Below, one piece after another: positions 33,671-46,665 of a stretch of 64,000 nucleotides of DNA (positions are counted from its first letter, which is position 1; each line of letters starts with the position of its first letter). Origin of the DNA: Amorphophallus konjac (Eukaryota > Streptophyta > Magnoliopsida > Alismatales > Araceae); NCBI GenBank assembly GCA_022559845.1, contig JAHNEJ010000085.1, positions 1 to 64,000 on the forward strand, in the 5' to 3' direction. The translations under genes and the position numbers were made by a program. The notes under the pieces were generated by a model. It ran no database searches, was not told where the DNA came from, and was given only the letters and a program-made list of their open reading frames with translations.

Positions 33671-35429
33671 AATTAATAATGATAGATAGGGATGATGTTG
33701 ATTTAGAGTTTATTCAGTCGACTATGTGTTTTGTTTTATTTTGAAATTAGGGACGATGTTGATGTTACAGTAAGAAAAATGATGGGTCTATTTATAAATT
33801 TATTTCTCTATAAATAAGAGAATCTAACCCTAATTAAGGTTAAACAATAGTTAGATGAAAAATTTACTGTCCGTATATGTGTTCCTTCTCCCGACGAGTT
33901 ATCTAATTTTCCCTGTTTCCTCTTGTGAGATGTCAAACCTCTTTGATTTCCTTCTGCGTGAAGCCGAATCTCTAATCTCTCTATTCTTTCTTATTTTTTC
34001 GAATCCATTACGGATCGTTCATTTGTTTAATTGTGTTCCATGTTTTTCTCGCTCGCACAATAGTTAAATCTCTTATTATTTCTCTGTTAATGTTCTTCCG
34101 CCGTCACCATCGTGTGTTCTCCATGTTTCCCGTTCATCTAAAGTGAACCCCAATCCGGACCTCCCCTGCATTCTTCTCTGGCGGAGACCCAGCCCTCCAC
34201 CTTTGACCATGTCTTCTTCATGTTGTCATTTTCACCTTTTCTCCTATTCCCCCCACCTCGTTCTCCTTTTTCACGTGCCCCTTCACCGTCTCGTTGCTTT
34301 TCATCTTTACATTGTTTAAAGCCACGGCAGGTCAACCCATAGCAGAGACGACGTGAGCTTGCCTTTGCGCGGCCACTTCAACCGCTGCTTCCTCTTCCGA
34401 GGTAGACAACAGCAGCAGCACTTCTAACGCATCGTGTGCAGGTGTTCGTAGTGATATCTTTAATCTGTTGTGATGTGATGTGGTCCATGTTAGATAGTTT
34501 CGATGTTCGTTACAATCTCGGAGTTTGACCGGAAAAATATAAGTTATGTTTGACTTGAGTATGGACACATATTTGTGAATTGGGCTTTCATGTTATATCG
34601 AGTTCTGTTCTCTAGCATAGATTTGTGATCTGTCATATGTAACGTTTGATCAAATGCCCACGAGAGCCGTCCTGCATCAAAGCAGGGCAAAGCTTTCGCT
34701 CTCAACATGTCTGGATGCACTCACTGATCACTCTCGTAGCAATAAAAAAGAAAAAAGCATGGGGACAAGGGGGGAGGGGGGGGGGGGGGCGCAAAGACTT
34801 TTCTGTCATGTTGAGAGGTCACTTCATCTGGAGACTTCTCTAGTTGACACGCTTAACACGGCATCAAATTAAAAGGAGGGCTCATTCGTTGATTTGTGTA
34901 CACACCATCGCCCTATCCCGATCGAATCGATCGTCCTGATCACGATCAGAGACGAAATGATACGAGTGAGTATTATTACGTATTGAGACGACAAATTATA
35001 TTATATATATATATATTTATATATAACGAAACCAAATAATTTAAATGATATTTTATCTCAGTTGACTACTTATTGTGTGATTTAAATGGGTGACTCTGGT
35101 TTGAATTACAGTTAAGTGGGCGTCTCCGATTTGAATTCCAATTTAGTCATTGTTTTAAATATTTGTTTTTAAAAATAACTTTTCAAACACTTCTCAAAAA
35201 AATCAAACAAAAGTATACCATAAGCATGTTTCCAACTCAAAAACTTATAATTAACCGTGAGACTCTCAACCAATCGACTTATAAAATTAATTTATTATAA
35301 AAAATTAAAATAATATATAAAATATCTCGATTATATTCTAGGGACCGGTCGTTCTTATATGTGCCCGGGACGAGACGAGACACGACGTACAATTCGAGTC
35401 ATCCCATCCCGATTTGACAAACTTTGACC
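33671..35429. other. Spacer without recognisable gene
   Basis: Includes the LTR-like repeat at 33,785-33,865, pyrimidine-rich sequence to 34,300, a poly-G tract near 34,770-34,789 and AT-rich sequence beyond. Small open frames (for example 34,332-34,568 minus) carry no known motif. Confidence 0.6.
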
Positions 35430-36130
35430 CTAACTACAAAATTTAAAAATAAAAAACTTTCAAAATGAACAGTGAAATACCTATGTTTGTTTTTCACTTT
35501 TGATTTTTAATTAGTAGTATTACTGGCTCTTTATATCAAATATTTTATTATTTTGATGATAAAATTATTTTATAGAATCTATTAAAAACAATCACATAAA
35601 TAAAAAAATTAAAAACTTTAATAGTGAGTAGTGATGGGTATTGTTCATTGGTGATAAGTTGGGCATATTGGATCACATGAGATTTTGGAAAAAAAAAAAT
35701 AAGGACCTTAATGAACTTAAAAAAAATATTTTAACTAAGGTGGACGTAAGTTGAGAGATAATTTGGGGGATACGAGAGGTAAGATAGAAAAAAATGATTT
35801 TAGAAGTATTAGTTGTAAATTTGGGATGGGGGAGAGGACACTTAAGTCAATTTATATAATTAACTCATTTTTTATCGCTTAATAGTCAATACGACCAAGG
35901 TAAGTATAATAAAATATGAGTTAACCTCATTTAACCCATAGGGATAACTCATTATAACTCATTACGTACTTATCACAGTAATTAAGATCCTAAATGGATG
36001 GACAAATTAACTCACCACGGATAATCCTCATTTTAGCTATCCCTCTATGAAAGAGGGACTTAAGATGTTTACTTTGATTAGCAATTAGGTAATATTCCCT
36101 CGATAGAGTTCATTTTATCGTTACCACCTT
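35430..36130. repeat. Partial copy of block Y / TIR element
   Basis: Matches the right-hand part of the TIR elements at 16-21 kb and 57.8-59.4 kb ('catgagattttggaaa', 'ctatccctctatgaaagagg' at the end). The left part is missing, cut near 35,430, so this copy is 5'-truncated. Confidence 0.7.
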
Positions 36131-36374
36131 ATGTAGGAGGTTGATAACGAGGTAATAAACAAGACAAATTGATATGTAAGGGAGAGATCGAGTTCTTGGT
36201 TGGAAACATGTTGATTGACAGGCTAATTAAGGGGCAACAAGCTGAAGAATAAAGAAGTGAGTTCACGGGCGATACAAATATCGTTAATGGTTGAGATAAC
36301 AACATATATATTGAAAGTGGGCTCCGCCATCATATGTTATCCTCTCTTCTAGTGTTATGTCTTGTCAAGTAGAC

Positions 36375-36870
36375 TTGTCGAGCGGATACGAAACGAATAT
36401 ATGACTATCTATATTCGCTCTATTTTAAAATTCGAATTATCTGATTTTGATATGTTCCGATCTAAATTCAGATACGAAACGAATATATGACTATCCGTAT
36501 ATGTTCCGTTTTAAAATTTGAATTATTAGATTAAAATTTAAAAGTATATAAATATAATTATAAAATGGTAAAAGTATATAAAATATCAAAAATATATAAA
36601 ATTAATTTTAAATTAAAATATAATTATAAAATATTTAAATTTTTTTAAAATATTATTTATTTTATAATATATTATTAAAAATATGTATTATATGATATAT
36701 AATATTACGAACGGATATTTTTAGAAGCGAATATTATAATATTCGTATTCGCGTCGATTCAAATTTAGATATTATCTGTATTCGAAAAAATAAATACGAA
36801 TTCAAATATTATCTGTTAATACGAATTTGAATTCGAAATAGATCGGAATAATAATCGAATTCGTTGACAG
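36375..36870 (+). mobile_element. MITE-like element, about 0.5 kb, forward copy
   Basis: Starts near 'tagacttgtcgagcggatac' and ends 'gttgacagaccta', an imperfect inverted repeat. Over its length it matches the reverse complement of 60,411-60,933 ('gaatatatgactatccgtat', 'atattacgaacggatatttt'). No coding capacity. No convincing target duplication at this copy. Confidence 0.65.
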
Positions 36871-37539
36871 ACCTATTTATAAGAGATAAAGAGCCGCCGC
36901 ACTCCGACCCAAGAGAAAATAAAAAATCGACAAATCACAGGAAACCCACCGGCCACTGCTCCTACCCAAGAGGTGAGGAGCCGCCGCGCTCAGGCAGCGG
37001 CCCACCCCACCCACGGTCATTTTGACTCATAATTGTTCACAGTTTTGACTTCTTTTAAGAAAAAAGACAAGAAAATTACGCATCTCGATCATTATGAACC
37101 CAACATCTTCTAATCGTGCATCATCGTTTCCAATCAATTAAATTAATGAGTTACATTATTATAAAATATATTATATTATATTTAAAAATATATAAATAAT
37201 ATATTATTTATATATCATGTATCGATCGTAATGACCATTGACTAATATGATTCAATACATATATTATCCGACTTATTGGATCGATATTTAAAATCCTATA
37301 AATGTAAATTGTGAAAAAATATATTTTTTACTTTATATTATTTTCTCCACTTATTCGTCAATTTAATAAAGTTGAGAGCAATATCATATATAATATATAT
37401 GTTAAATGTGTGGAGTATTTTAAAATCTGAGCGAATAATTTGAATAGTTTAAAATTTTTATTCAAATCAAATACGAATAAATAAATTAATAATCAATCAG
37501 ATAGTATATCAAAATTGTATAATTTAATTTTTAAAATAA
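36871..37539. other. Spacer
   Basis: Short GC-richer stretch with a near-repeat of 'gagccgccgc' (36,890 and 36,977), then AT-rich sequence. Nothing coding recognised. Confidence 0.6.
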
Positions 37540-38802
37540 AATAAATACGAATAATCATATATTCGTTTTGTATCTACTCTATTGACATGCCTAATTAAGA
37601 GCAACTATCATCCGTTAGATTAAAATTGTGTACGTAATCAATACTCGTAACTTTCATCCTTCATGAACGGATATATTATGGGTTCTTTATTTGCTAGAAA
37701 TCTTTCGAAAGAATTATGAGCTCTTTATTAAGAATCCCCCTTAATTATCTCCTTACAGCCTAAGATCATTAATTTCATTCATACCAACAAACAAGATGCA
37801 GTAATTAATTAGATCGGTCTCTACAATTTTACTTTAACATATCTACCGTTTTTCTCGATCATTGCCTCCCTCCGATCTATAGTTTATACACGCACGAGTT
37901 TCTTTCAGTTCCTTTTTTTTTTCAATTTTATTATCTTAACATATATAGCTGCAGGTAGCTTTACCCATTGTCTTTCATTATGGCAATACGAATTTAGGAA
38001 AATATGTATTTTCCCTTTGGTTTTTAGGGTAAATATATTAATTGGACCCCTAGAATTTGGAGAAAGCATGTGTACGTAATTGATAGGAACTAATATTGTT
38101 TTAATCTAAGCGAATAAATGATTTAACTAATTATTTCTGCAAAGGCTAAAATTGTAGTTGGTTGAGCGAGGTGAGTACATCATCTAACCGAAGTGTCAAC
38201 GAAGCAACGTATGCACGCAAATCGTGGTTGCCGATGAATTGGGAACCGATTTGTTTAATGTTTAAGCATTAAACACATTATGCGCGCTTTAGTTTAATGT
38301 TTAAGCGTTTGAAACTAATTAGTTATTTCCACCCTCCCCCACTTAATAAAATTGGATCATATCTAAGCTACGATGTCAAGTTAAAGAAAATACAAGTGAT
38401 GATTGTAACTTTATCCTTTGAAACAATAAATACAGAAACAATCTTTTAAAATTTTAATTGCTTAATTATATACCTTCTTAATTAATAGCATACCTACCCG
38501 GATCAATCTCTTTAATTAAGACTTCCCTGTGTCTGAAATATTATATATATGTCATGTGCTCTTCATTTACATGGTTATTCGAACAATAAAAATAGAATGA
38601 TTTTTAAGACATTTTTTTTTAGAATATTCGGCTAAACTCCAGTGAAAAACTTAAAAGGGAGAGAAGATTTCTTTATTACACTATGAAAAATTACACAAAT
38701 AACTTTCTAGAAAAGTTTCTAATTAAATCATGCCCTGCAATTGGTATCTCGCGATTTTTATTGGGTAGAAGTGAGTATTTCATAATTGTACCACAAGTGA
38801 TG

Positions 38803-38879
<77 letters not shown>

Positions 38880-39150
38880 TTTTGACATCAAGAAGCAGAA
38901 GAATCCTCGTACATCGTCGACACTTCACTGGGGAAGTATTTTTCAATGTTTTCATCATCTACAATACATATATGTGTGCCTAAACATGGCATATGAAAGA
39001 GATGTAGAAGACTAGACAAGATAATTAATGGCCATAAAAATTACATAGAATCTGCAGAACATGTCACTTCCCTGATTAATTAAGCAATCTGGTATATATA
39101 TATATAAACAATTAGTAATAGAATAAAATTGCTGAAGGTGTACATGTATT
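37540..39150 (-). repeat. Orphan NLR-cassette 3' flank (receptor lost)
   Basis: Collinear with the 3' flanks of NLR1, NLR2 and NLR3, including the (GT)n-(GA)n tract at 38,817-38,874 and 'gttttcatcatctacaatac'. It stops at 'gaaggtgtacatgtatt' (39,150), within about 100 bp of where an NLR stop codon should lie, and continues into a GC-rich MITE instead. There is no NLR sequence before the next homologous block at 41,455, so this marks a deleted fourth receptor. Confidence 0.8.
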
Positions 39151-39151
39151 C

Positions 39152-39284
39152 AGGATTTGCCGGCCCGGTGCGTCTCGCACCCAGGGTTTGTCGGCCCGGT
39201 AGACCCGGCCGATCGGATCTCGGTTTGGGTCGAGTCGGATCGCTCCCGTCTCGATCTGACCTGATCCGTCCCGTTCTAAAATAA

Positions 39285-39325
<41 letters not shown>

Positions 39326-39483
39326 TAGAAAAATACACATTATATATAAAATATAATATAATATAATATTAAAATAATAGACCGATCAGGTGGCGACCCA
39401 CAGTCTGGCCGACCCGATCCCGATTTGGGACAGATCGAATCGTGCGAGTCGATACGAATAGGATTTACCGACCCGGTGGGTCT
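39152..39483. mobile_element. GC-rich foldback MITE, copy 1
   Basis: Outer arms are GC-rich and mutually inverted ('atttgccggcccggt' at one end, 'accgacccggtgggtc' at the other) around a core containing (TA)n and 'aatacacattatatataaaa'. The same structure recurs at 40,068-40,342, with this copy more diverged. Non-coding. Confidence 0.7.
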
Positions 39484-39827
39484 TACGAAACGAATTGCGA
39501 GCAAGTTGAGATCTAAAGCTCCTTTGATATCCATAAAAATAATGAGTGGTTTGTATCGCAAAGCGAATTGCGGACGGGGGCCGTCACATTAGCATTGGCG
39601 GCGGATTCAGAAGCGTCACTAAATACGTCAAACCGTAGGGAAAGCGCACGCGTCTTTTCCCCGTCCAGAACGTGCGTGCCCCCAGGCTTTTGTCGCAAAA
39701 AAGAAAGATGCTCGGATAATTGAAGGCCACGGTTGTGTCATCTCCGACGAGAAAATCTACCTCTTTGAAAGGCTTAAAAATGACCAGAAATGAAGTTCTG
39801 GACACACACCCATCTCATGTTACGTTA
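39484..39827. other. Spacer unlike neighbouring blocks
   Basis: Moderate-GC DNA replacing the expected receptor. Short frames on both strands (60-73 codons) show no known motif and no repeat partner in the window. Confidence 0.55.
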
Positions 39828-40450
39828 TCAACGGGGAAAGGAAGACTAAAAAGACTTTTTAGACTGTTTCGAAACTCTACCCAGAAGAGAGTAAACAAAT
39901 AAAATTCTAATGGACATTCAGATAAATAAAATTATATATATATATATATATATGGATAGAGCGAGAGCGAGAGAGAGAGTAAATCCTGTTACGTTATCAA
40001 CGGGGAATGAAAGACTAATTAAAAGACTTGTTAGACTGTTTTGAAACTCTGCTCAGAAGAGAGTAGGATTTGTCGGCCCGGTCGACCCGGTCTCGGCTTG
40101 GGTCGGGTCGGGTCGCTCCCGTCTCGGTCTGACCCGGTCCGTCCCGTTCTAAAACACCACTATATATATATATATATATTATAAAATAATATAATAAAAT
40201 AGAAAAACACACATTATATATAAAATATAATATAATATTAAAATAATGGGCCGACCCGGTGGCGACCCACAGCCCGGCCGACCCGGTCCCGGCCTAGGTC
40301 GGGTCGGGTCGTGCGAGTCGGTGCGAGACGCACCGGGTCGACAAACAAATAAAATTCTAATGGACATTCAAACAAATAAAATTATATATATGTATATATA
40401 TGGAGAGAGAGAGAGAGTGAGAGAGAGTAAATCCTGTTACATCAACCTCG
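39828..40450. repeat. Tandem duplication, second unit carrying a MITE
   Basis: Unit 1 (39,828-39,985) and unit 2 (39,985-40,440) both contain 'gttacgttatcaacggggaa', 'actctgctcagaagagagta'-type sequence, 'aaataaaattctaatggaca', an (AT)n tract and 'agagagtaaatcctgttac'. Unit 2 is interrupted by the MITE at 40,068-40,342, so unit 1 preserves the unoccupied site. Confidence 0.85.
40068..40342. mobile_element. GC-rich foldback MITE, copy 2
   Basis: About 275 bp with inverted GC-rich termini ('ggatttgtcggcccggt' and, at the right, 'accgggtcgacaaa') and an AT-rich centre with (TA)n. Subterminal 'gggtcgggtcggg' repeats are present in both arms. The unoccupied site in unit 1 reads 'gagagtaaacaaataaaa', so the target duplication is at most a base or two. 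Superfamily not assignable. Confidence 0.78.
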
Positions 40451-40734
40451 ATTGTTGGTAGGGGTGAGTATTATTTTGATTAAATTGGTAACTTAAATCC
40501 GATCGATAGATTTGATCTGATTTGATTAGAATTAAAATTTTAAAATTATGACTTATTTTTAATATAAATTATATTAATAAAAACAATTTGATCTAATTTT
40601 TATTTTCAAAAATCAAACTAAACGGTATAAATCTGTTTCAAAACATTTCTATCAATTTGGTATAGACCAAATAATTAATCAAGTTCCTCACTATTTTGAG
40701 AAATACTCCTCATGTTTTATTCTTGTGCCCTAAG

Positions 40735-41390
40735 TAGAGGTTTGGTCGGGTAATTATCTATTTAAAATTCGAATCGAATTCGAATTCCTATTCGTTTAGT
40801 CAGATAATTATCCGAATAAAATATTCGACGGATAATTTAATCGGATATCCGATTATTAATCGGATACGAATTCCGATATTGAGATATCTGTGTTGAATAT
40901 TATCCGATCGAATATGAACCCTTAGATAAAAATCTAAGAATATACATATTCTATATATAATTAACTCAAATCTTAATATATTATTTGATTACTCTTCTTT
41001 ATCATTTTTATCTCAAAATATAATTTAAAAATAAGAAATTCAATTACACTCGTTTAGTAAGTTATCTTCTATTTTTTAGGATGAAGTCTAATCTTTTGAT
41101 AATATCTCTCAAAATAAAAATAACTTTCACTCTTTCTTTTTTTTTTTTAAAAAAAATAACATACGGTGTTCTCACACGGCTCACACGACTCACCTCTAAG
41201 TAGGCCGAGTAATTATCCGTTTAAAATTCGAACAGAATTCGAATTCATATTAATCTGATAATTATCCGAATAAAATATCTGACAAATAATTCAATTATTA
41301 ATCAGATAATTCGATTATTAATTAGATACGAATTCGGATATCACATTATCCGCTCCGTATCTAATCTATTTACAAGTCTAGTAGAGGTGT
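40735..41390. repeat. Paired MITE-like direct repeats
   Basis: Two halves (about 40,745-40,900 and 41,200-41,390) share 'taattatccgtttaaaattc', 'ataattatccgaataaaata' and 'gatacgaattcggatatc'-type sequence. This belongs to the same broad family of 'cgaattcggata' repeats as the elements at 36,375 and 60,411. No coding capacity. Confidence 0.6.
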
Positions 41391-41454
41391 CTTAATTTCT
41401 CCCCGTAGTGAATAGTTCTTAATACCACTAATAATTAGTCACATTCTTAAACAC

Positions 41455-43137
41455 CAAATATGACTAAATTACAATTAGAGATCAGATAAAGCTCAATACT
41501 TAAACACCAAATATAAATAAATTTCAAAGCCAGATATCATTAAATTTCTTATTAGAAATCATGGCTTAAAACTGCAACCCAGTCAAAAATGTAATGCACG
41601 ATTAGGATGATGTGCCAATGGCTTCTCATGGGTCCTTTTAATAGGAAGAAAAACAAATTGACACTCACATGATCAGTCCGGTCCCCAACTTTTGGCAAGA
41701 GAGACACTTTTATTCTTCATATTTCTAGGTCAGAAACAAAGATAAATTTTAAGTTCCCTGCTCTCATGTTCAAGAGCATCTAACTTAAATTATTCACCGC
41801 GACCATCTAATTAATCCCATGATTGGATAATAATAGTGATATTCACCAACATGTTGTTTCCTAAACATGGTCACGTGAAGATCCCTATCATTATATCTCC
41901 TCACGCTAATTTGATTGAAATGTACAAGAAGAAAATGACCTTTGTTAATTATCAAGGATCTCTCAACCCTATGATAGATCCCCAGCTATCTATCACAAAC
42001 AGTAGGGAATTGGAGGATTGTTGTGGTTGCTTATGATACTTGTTGAGTGTGCTACAACATTTGCACTTGTATTCACTGTAATTAAGTTACATTATCACCA
42101 AATGTAAATGTATATAAATATATAGCACGAGAAATAGTGGCTGGGATAGGATACAAAATCTGAGAAAGAAGGAGATAACATGTCTCCATTGGGAGGGTGA
42201 GCTCCAGAGCTAATCATCCGAGCCTCTATTGACGGGCCCTGGACGCTGTTGGTCGGAAAGCTATCGATCGGTAATATCATTTGAGAGGGATTCGAGATGG
42301 ATGAGTGACAGATTTAGTTCGTCGCTGATCACGCCTTTTATTGTAGTGATCGAAGCTGAAAATACCCTATTAGTGCTGGGTTCTACCAAAGAAGCCAGTG
42401 CAACGATGCAAATCTCATCTCACCACCCCCGATCAGCTACAATATCCAACTCGATGGCCAGAGAATCTCTACTCCATACTTGTGTGGCCGATTGCAGATG
42501 ACACTAATTTTCTGGAAGCAAATTAGTGCAAATCACTCTCAAACTTAGCGACGTACATATCACCGTGATAAATTCGTCGCAGAATGCGAAGACTCGTGAT
42601 TCAATGAGAGATACAAAATATGACGCTAATCCATCGTAACATTGCGACGGAAAGCGCCATCGCAAAATTTAGACGTTAACTTTTAGTGATGAAATATGTA
42701 TCCCATGGTAATCCATCGCTAAATTTACACTTGATGAAATATTTATATCTTCTTGAATCCATGGGTAATTAAATTTATTTTAATTAATTATTTATTTAAA
42801 AATATCAAAAATAGTTCAATAATAAATATACAACACCGATATCAAACACACAATTTTTATGTTATTAAATACAAATACAACAATGTTTGAACATAATATT
42901 AAAAAAGTATAATCTTTTTACAATCGTAAAAAATAAATCAACAAAGATCCTTGACATCCTCGTTCTCCTAGTCTTCCCCATCGTCGTGGGATGACTACTG
43001 AAAAAAATGATTAGAATTCTTCGATTTTCTATTAACCTATTACGAAGAAGGGTGGTTTGAGTGCCAATGCTAAATTAAAAAATCGATTTAGATTCTGTCG
43101 TCTCCCACATGTCACTCTCATCTCTCCAATCGTGTTG
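41455..43137. repeat. Duplicated block X, copy 2
   Basis: Sister of 10,445-12,225. It has about 235 bp extra (41,695-41,930) and its central part (42,241-42,502) runs in the opposite orientation. Homology ends at 'gtgttgga' (43,137), where the satellite array starts. Confidence 0.75.
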
Positions 43138-45717
43138 GAATATATTAAAAGATGAACAGTAACATAAATCCGTAATTAATGTAATTTTTGATTTCAAAAT
43201 TTTAATTAGTGACATTATTGATGTTATTTATTTAAAAATTATTTTAAAGGTATATTATATTTTAAAAAATATTAAATATATTTGAAAATTAAGATAAAAT
43301 AAAAAAATTAAAGATAAACGGTAACATAAACGAGTAATTAATGATGTTTTTGACTTTTCAAATTTAATTAATGAGATTATTGATGTTATTTATCAAATAA
43401 AATTTATTTTTAATAGTATACTATATTTATATCATATAATAAAAATATTTAAGAAGTAAGATAAAATGAAAATTTTAAAGATGAACAGCAATATAAACCC
43501 GTAATTAATGTTATATTTGACTTTAAAATTTTAATTAGTGAGATTATTAATGTTATTTATTTTAAAAAATATTTTAATGGTATATTATATTTGAGAATAT
43601 ATTAAACATATTTTAAAATTAGAATAAAATAAAAACATTTAAAGATAAACGGTAACATAAACCCGTAATTAATGTTGTTATTGACTTTTAAATTTTAATT
43701 AGTCAGATTATTGGTGCTATTTATCAAACAAAATTTATTTTAATGGTATACTATATTTATATAATATAATAAAAATATTTAAGGAGTAAGATAAAATAAA
43801 AAATTTAAAGATGACCAATAACACAAACCCATAATTAATGTCGTTTTTTACTTTTAAATTTTAATTAGTAAGATTATTGATGTTATTTATTTAAACAATT
43901 ATTTTAATGGTATGTTATATTTTAGAATATACTAAACATATTTAAAAATTAAGATAAAATTAAAAAATTAAAAATAAACGGTAATATAAACTCGTAATTA
44001 ATGTCATTTTTGACTTTTAAATTTTAATTAGTGACATTATTGATGTTATTTATCAAACAAAATTTATTTTAATGTTATACTATATTAATATAATATAATA
44101 AAATATTTAAGAAGTAATATAAAATTAAAATTTTAAATATGAACAGTAACATAAACCCGTAATTAATGTCATTTTTGACTTTAAAATTTTACTTAATGAC
44201 ATTAATAATGTTATTTATTTAAAAAATTTATTTTAATGGCATATTATATTTGAGAATATATTAAACATATTTAAAAATTAAGATAAAAATAAAAAATTAA
44301 AGATGAACGATAATATAAACCCGTAATTAATCCCGTTTTTTACTTTTAAAATTAAATTAGTGAAATTATTGATCTTATTTATCAAATAGAATTTATTTTA
44401 AATGTATACTATATTTATATAATGCAATAAAAATATTTACAAAGTAAGATAAAATAAAAAAAGTTAAAGATGAGCAGCAACACAAACTTATATGTAATGC
44501 CATTTTTGACTTCAAAATTTTAATTAGTGAGATTATTGATGTTATTTATTAAAAAAATTATTTTAATGGTGTATTATATTCAAGAATATGTTAACCATAT
44601 TTAAAAATTAATATAAAATAAAAAATTTAAAGATGAGCGATAACATAAACGAATAATGAATGCCGTTTTCACTGTTAAAATTTAATTAGTGATATTTTTG
44701 ATGTTATTTATCAAACAAAATTTATTTTAATGGTATACTATATTTATATAATATAATAAAAATATTTAAGAAGTAAGATAAAATAAACAATTTAAAGATG
44801 AACAGTAACATAAACCCATAATTATTGTCATCTTTGACTTTAAAATTATAAATTAGTGAGTTTATTGATGTTATTTATTTAAAAAATTATTTTAGTGGTA
44901 TATTGTATTTGAGAATATGTTAGCCATATTTAACAATTAAGATAAAATAAAAACATTTTAAGATGAACGGTAACATAAACTTGTAATTAATGACGTTATT
45001 GACTTTTAAAATTTAATTAGTCAGATTATTGATGTTATTTAACAAATAAAATTTATTTTAATGGTATACTATATTTTTATAATATAACAAAAATATTTAA
45101 GAAGTAAGATAAAATAAAAAATTTAAAGATGAACAATAACATAAACCCATAATTCATACCGTTTTTTACTTTTAAATTTTAATTAGTGAGATTATTGATG
45201 TTATTTATTTAAAAATTTATTTTAATGATATATTGTATTTTAGAATATATTAAACATATTTAAAACTTAACATAAAATAAAAAAATTAAAGATGAACGGT
45301 AATATAAATCCATAATTAACGTCATTTTTGACTTTTAAAATTTAATTAACGAGATTATTGATGTTATATATCAAACACAATTTATTTTAATGGTATACTA
45401 TATTTATATAATATAATTAAAATATTTAAGAAGTAAGTTAAAGTGAAAATTTAATGATGAACAGTAACATAAACCCGTAATTAATGTCATTTTAGACTTT
45501 GAAATTTTAATTAGCGAGATTATTGATGTTATTTATTTAAAAAATTATTTTAATAGTATATTATAACTGAGAATATATTAAAATTTTTAAAAATTAAGGT
45601 AAAATAAAAAAATTTAAAGATGTACGGTAATAATAAATCAGTAACTAATGCTGTTTTTGACTTTTAAAATTTAATTAGTGAGATTATGGATGTTATTTTT
45701 CAAACAAAAATTATTTT
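43138..45717 (-). repeat. AT-rich satellite of alternating ~165-bp monomers (left part)
   Basis: Successive 'gatgaacagtaacataaa' / 'gataaacggtaacataaa' landmarks fall at about 43,151, 43,313, 43,480, 43,644 and 43,810, i.e. every 162-167 bp. Two monomer types alternate: A with 'gagaatatattaaacatatt' and B with 'atcaaacaaaatttatttta' and 'gtatactatatttatataat', so the higher-order repeat is about 330 bp. About 15-16 monomers here. The array is interrupted at a B monomer by the Mutator-like element and resumes at 55,192. It is placed on the minus strand to match the orientation of the related TIR element ends. Confidence 0.85.
45709..45717. other. 9-bp target-site duplication (left)
   Basis: 'aattatttt', identical to 55,192-55,200. 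Joining the flanks at one copy restores an uninterrupted B monomer ('...ttattttaatggtatac'). Confidence 0.95.
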
Positions 45718-45805
45718 GGGTTTTTTGCATATTAGTCCCTACAAATATGACGAATTACTTTTTAGTCCATACAATCTCTCTATTGTTTAAAAAGTCCTTG
45801 GAAAT
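45718..45805 (+). repeat. Left terminal inverted repeat of the Mutator-like element
   Basis: About 88 bp matching the reverse complement of 55,104-55,191 with roughly four or five mismatches; both include 'caatctctctattgtttaaa' and 'acaaatatgacgaatt'. Confidence 0.93.
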
Positions 45806-46665
45806 CTTACCGTTAAACTAAAAAGTCCCTATCATTTTTTACTGTCGACGATATTAAACGCAAGGTGAGTTAACTTGACCGTAGTTGGTGAAAAGACCAA
45901 CCCACCCTCGATTAATCGAGGTTCATGGCCGAAGTAACCCTTCTGCCGCGCCATCCTCCTGTTTAGGGTTCCCCCCGTACACAATCGCCACCCTCCTCTT
46001 TCCCTTCCCCCCGTACACAGTCGCCATTGCCGTCGATTTCACTCTTTGGTCGTCGTGACAGCAACGATCGCCGGCCACCGCGAGGGTCGATTAGGCACCA
46101 TCGCCATTGCCCAAACCTGCACGTAACAACCGCGGCGCTTCACGGCACCCCATCTGCCGCTGCAGACGTACGACCGCCCTCGTTCAGACGCCGCATCACC
46201 GGAGTCACCACCCCACGTCCAGGTCTGGGCCACACACCTCCGTCTCCACTCCGGTACGCGTCAGGCGCTCCTGCCACCTCACACTCAGTATGATCTGCAA
46301 ATATAAATGTTTACTCATGCATTTTATATGTTTACAGAGTCGAAATATTAAGGACATCAATTTTTGTTTTCTTTCTATATGGTTTAGGGATAAGATTGTT
46401 GTTATGTCGTTTTTTGCTATAATGTTGTTAGATTATTTAATGCTCTAAAAAGTTTTGTTATTAATTGTACATGTCTGAATTCACGGGTGCAGTTTCTTTA
46501 TGGTTCTGTCAAAAAATTTTGCTTTAATATTTTTCAGTCACTCAATTCATATTAGTTAAGAATGTTATTATTGTACTCAGATTATTGGGTATGCGTGCTG
46601 ATTTTGTAATGTGGACAACTGTTCTAGAGAGTTTATTTCTATCTTCAGATTGTTAGATTGTGAAA

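Noticed and set aside
43138..45717. CRISPR-like array
   Set aside because: Regular spacing comes from contiguous ~165-bp satellite monomers with no unique spacers, in a plant nuclear genome.
46027..46448. Short Arg/Pro/His-rich frames near the left TIR
   Set aside because: GC-rich leader of the Mutator-like element; they do not join the transposase frame and show no motif.
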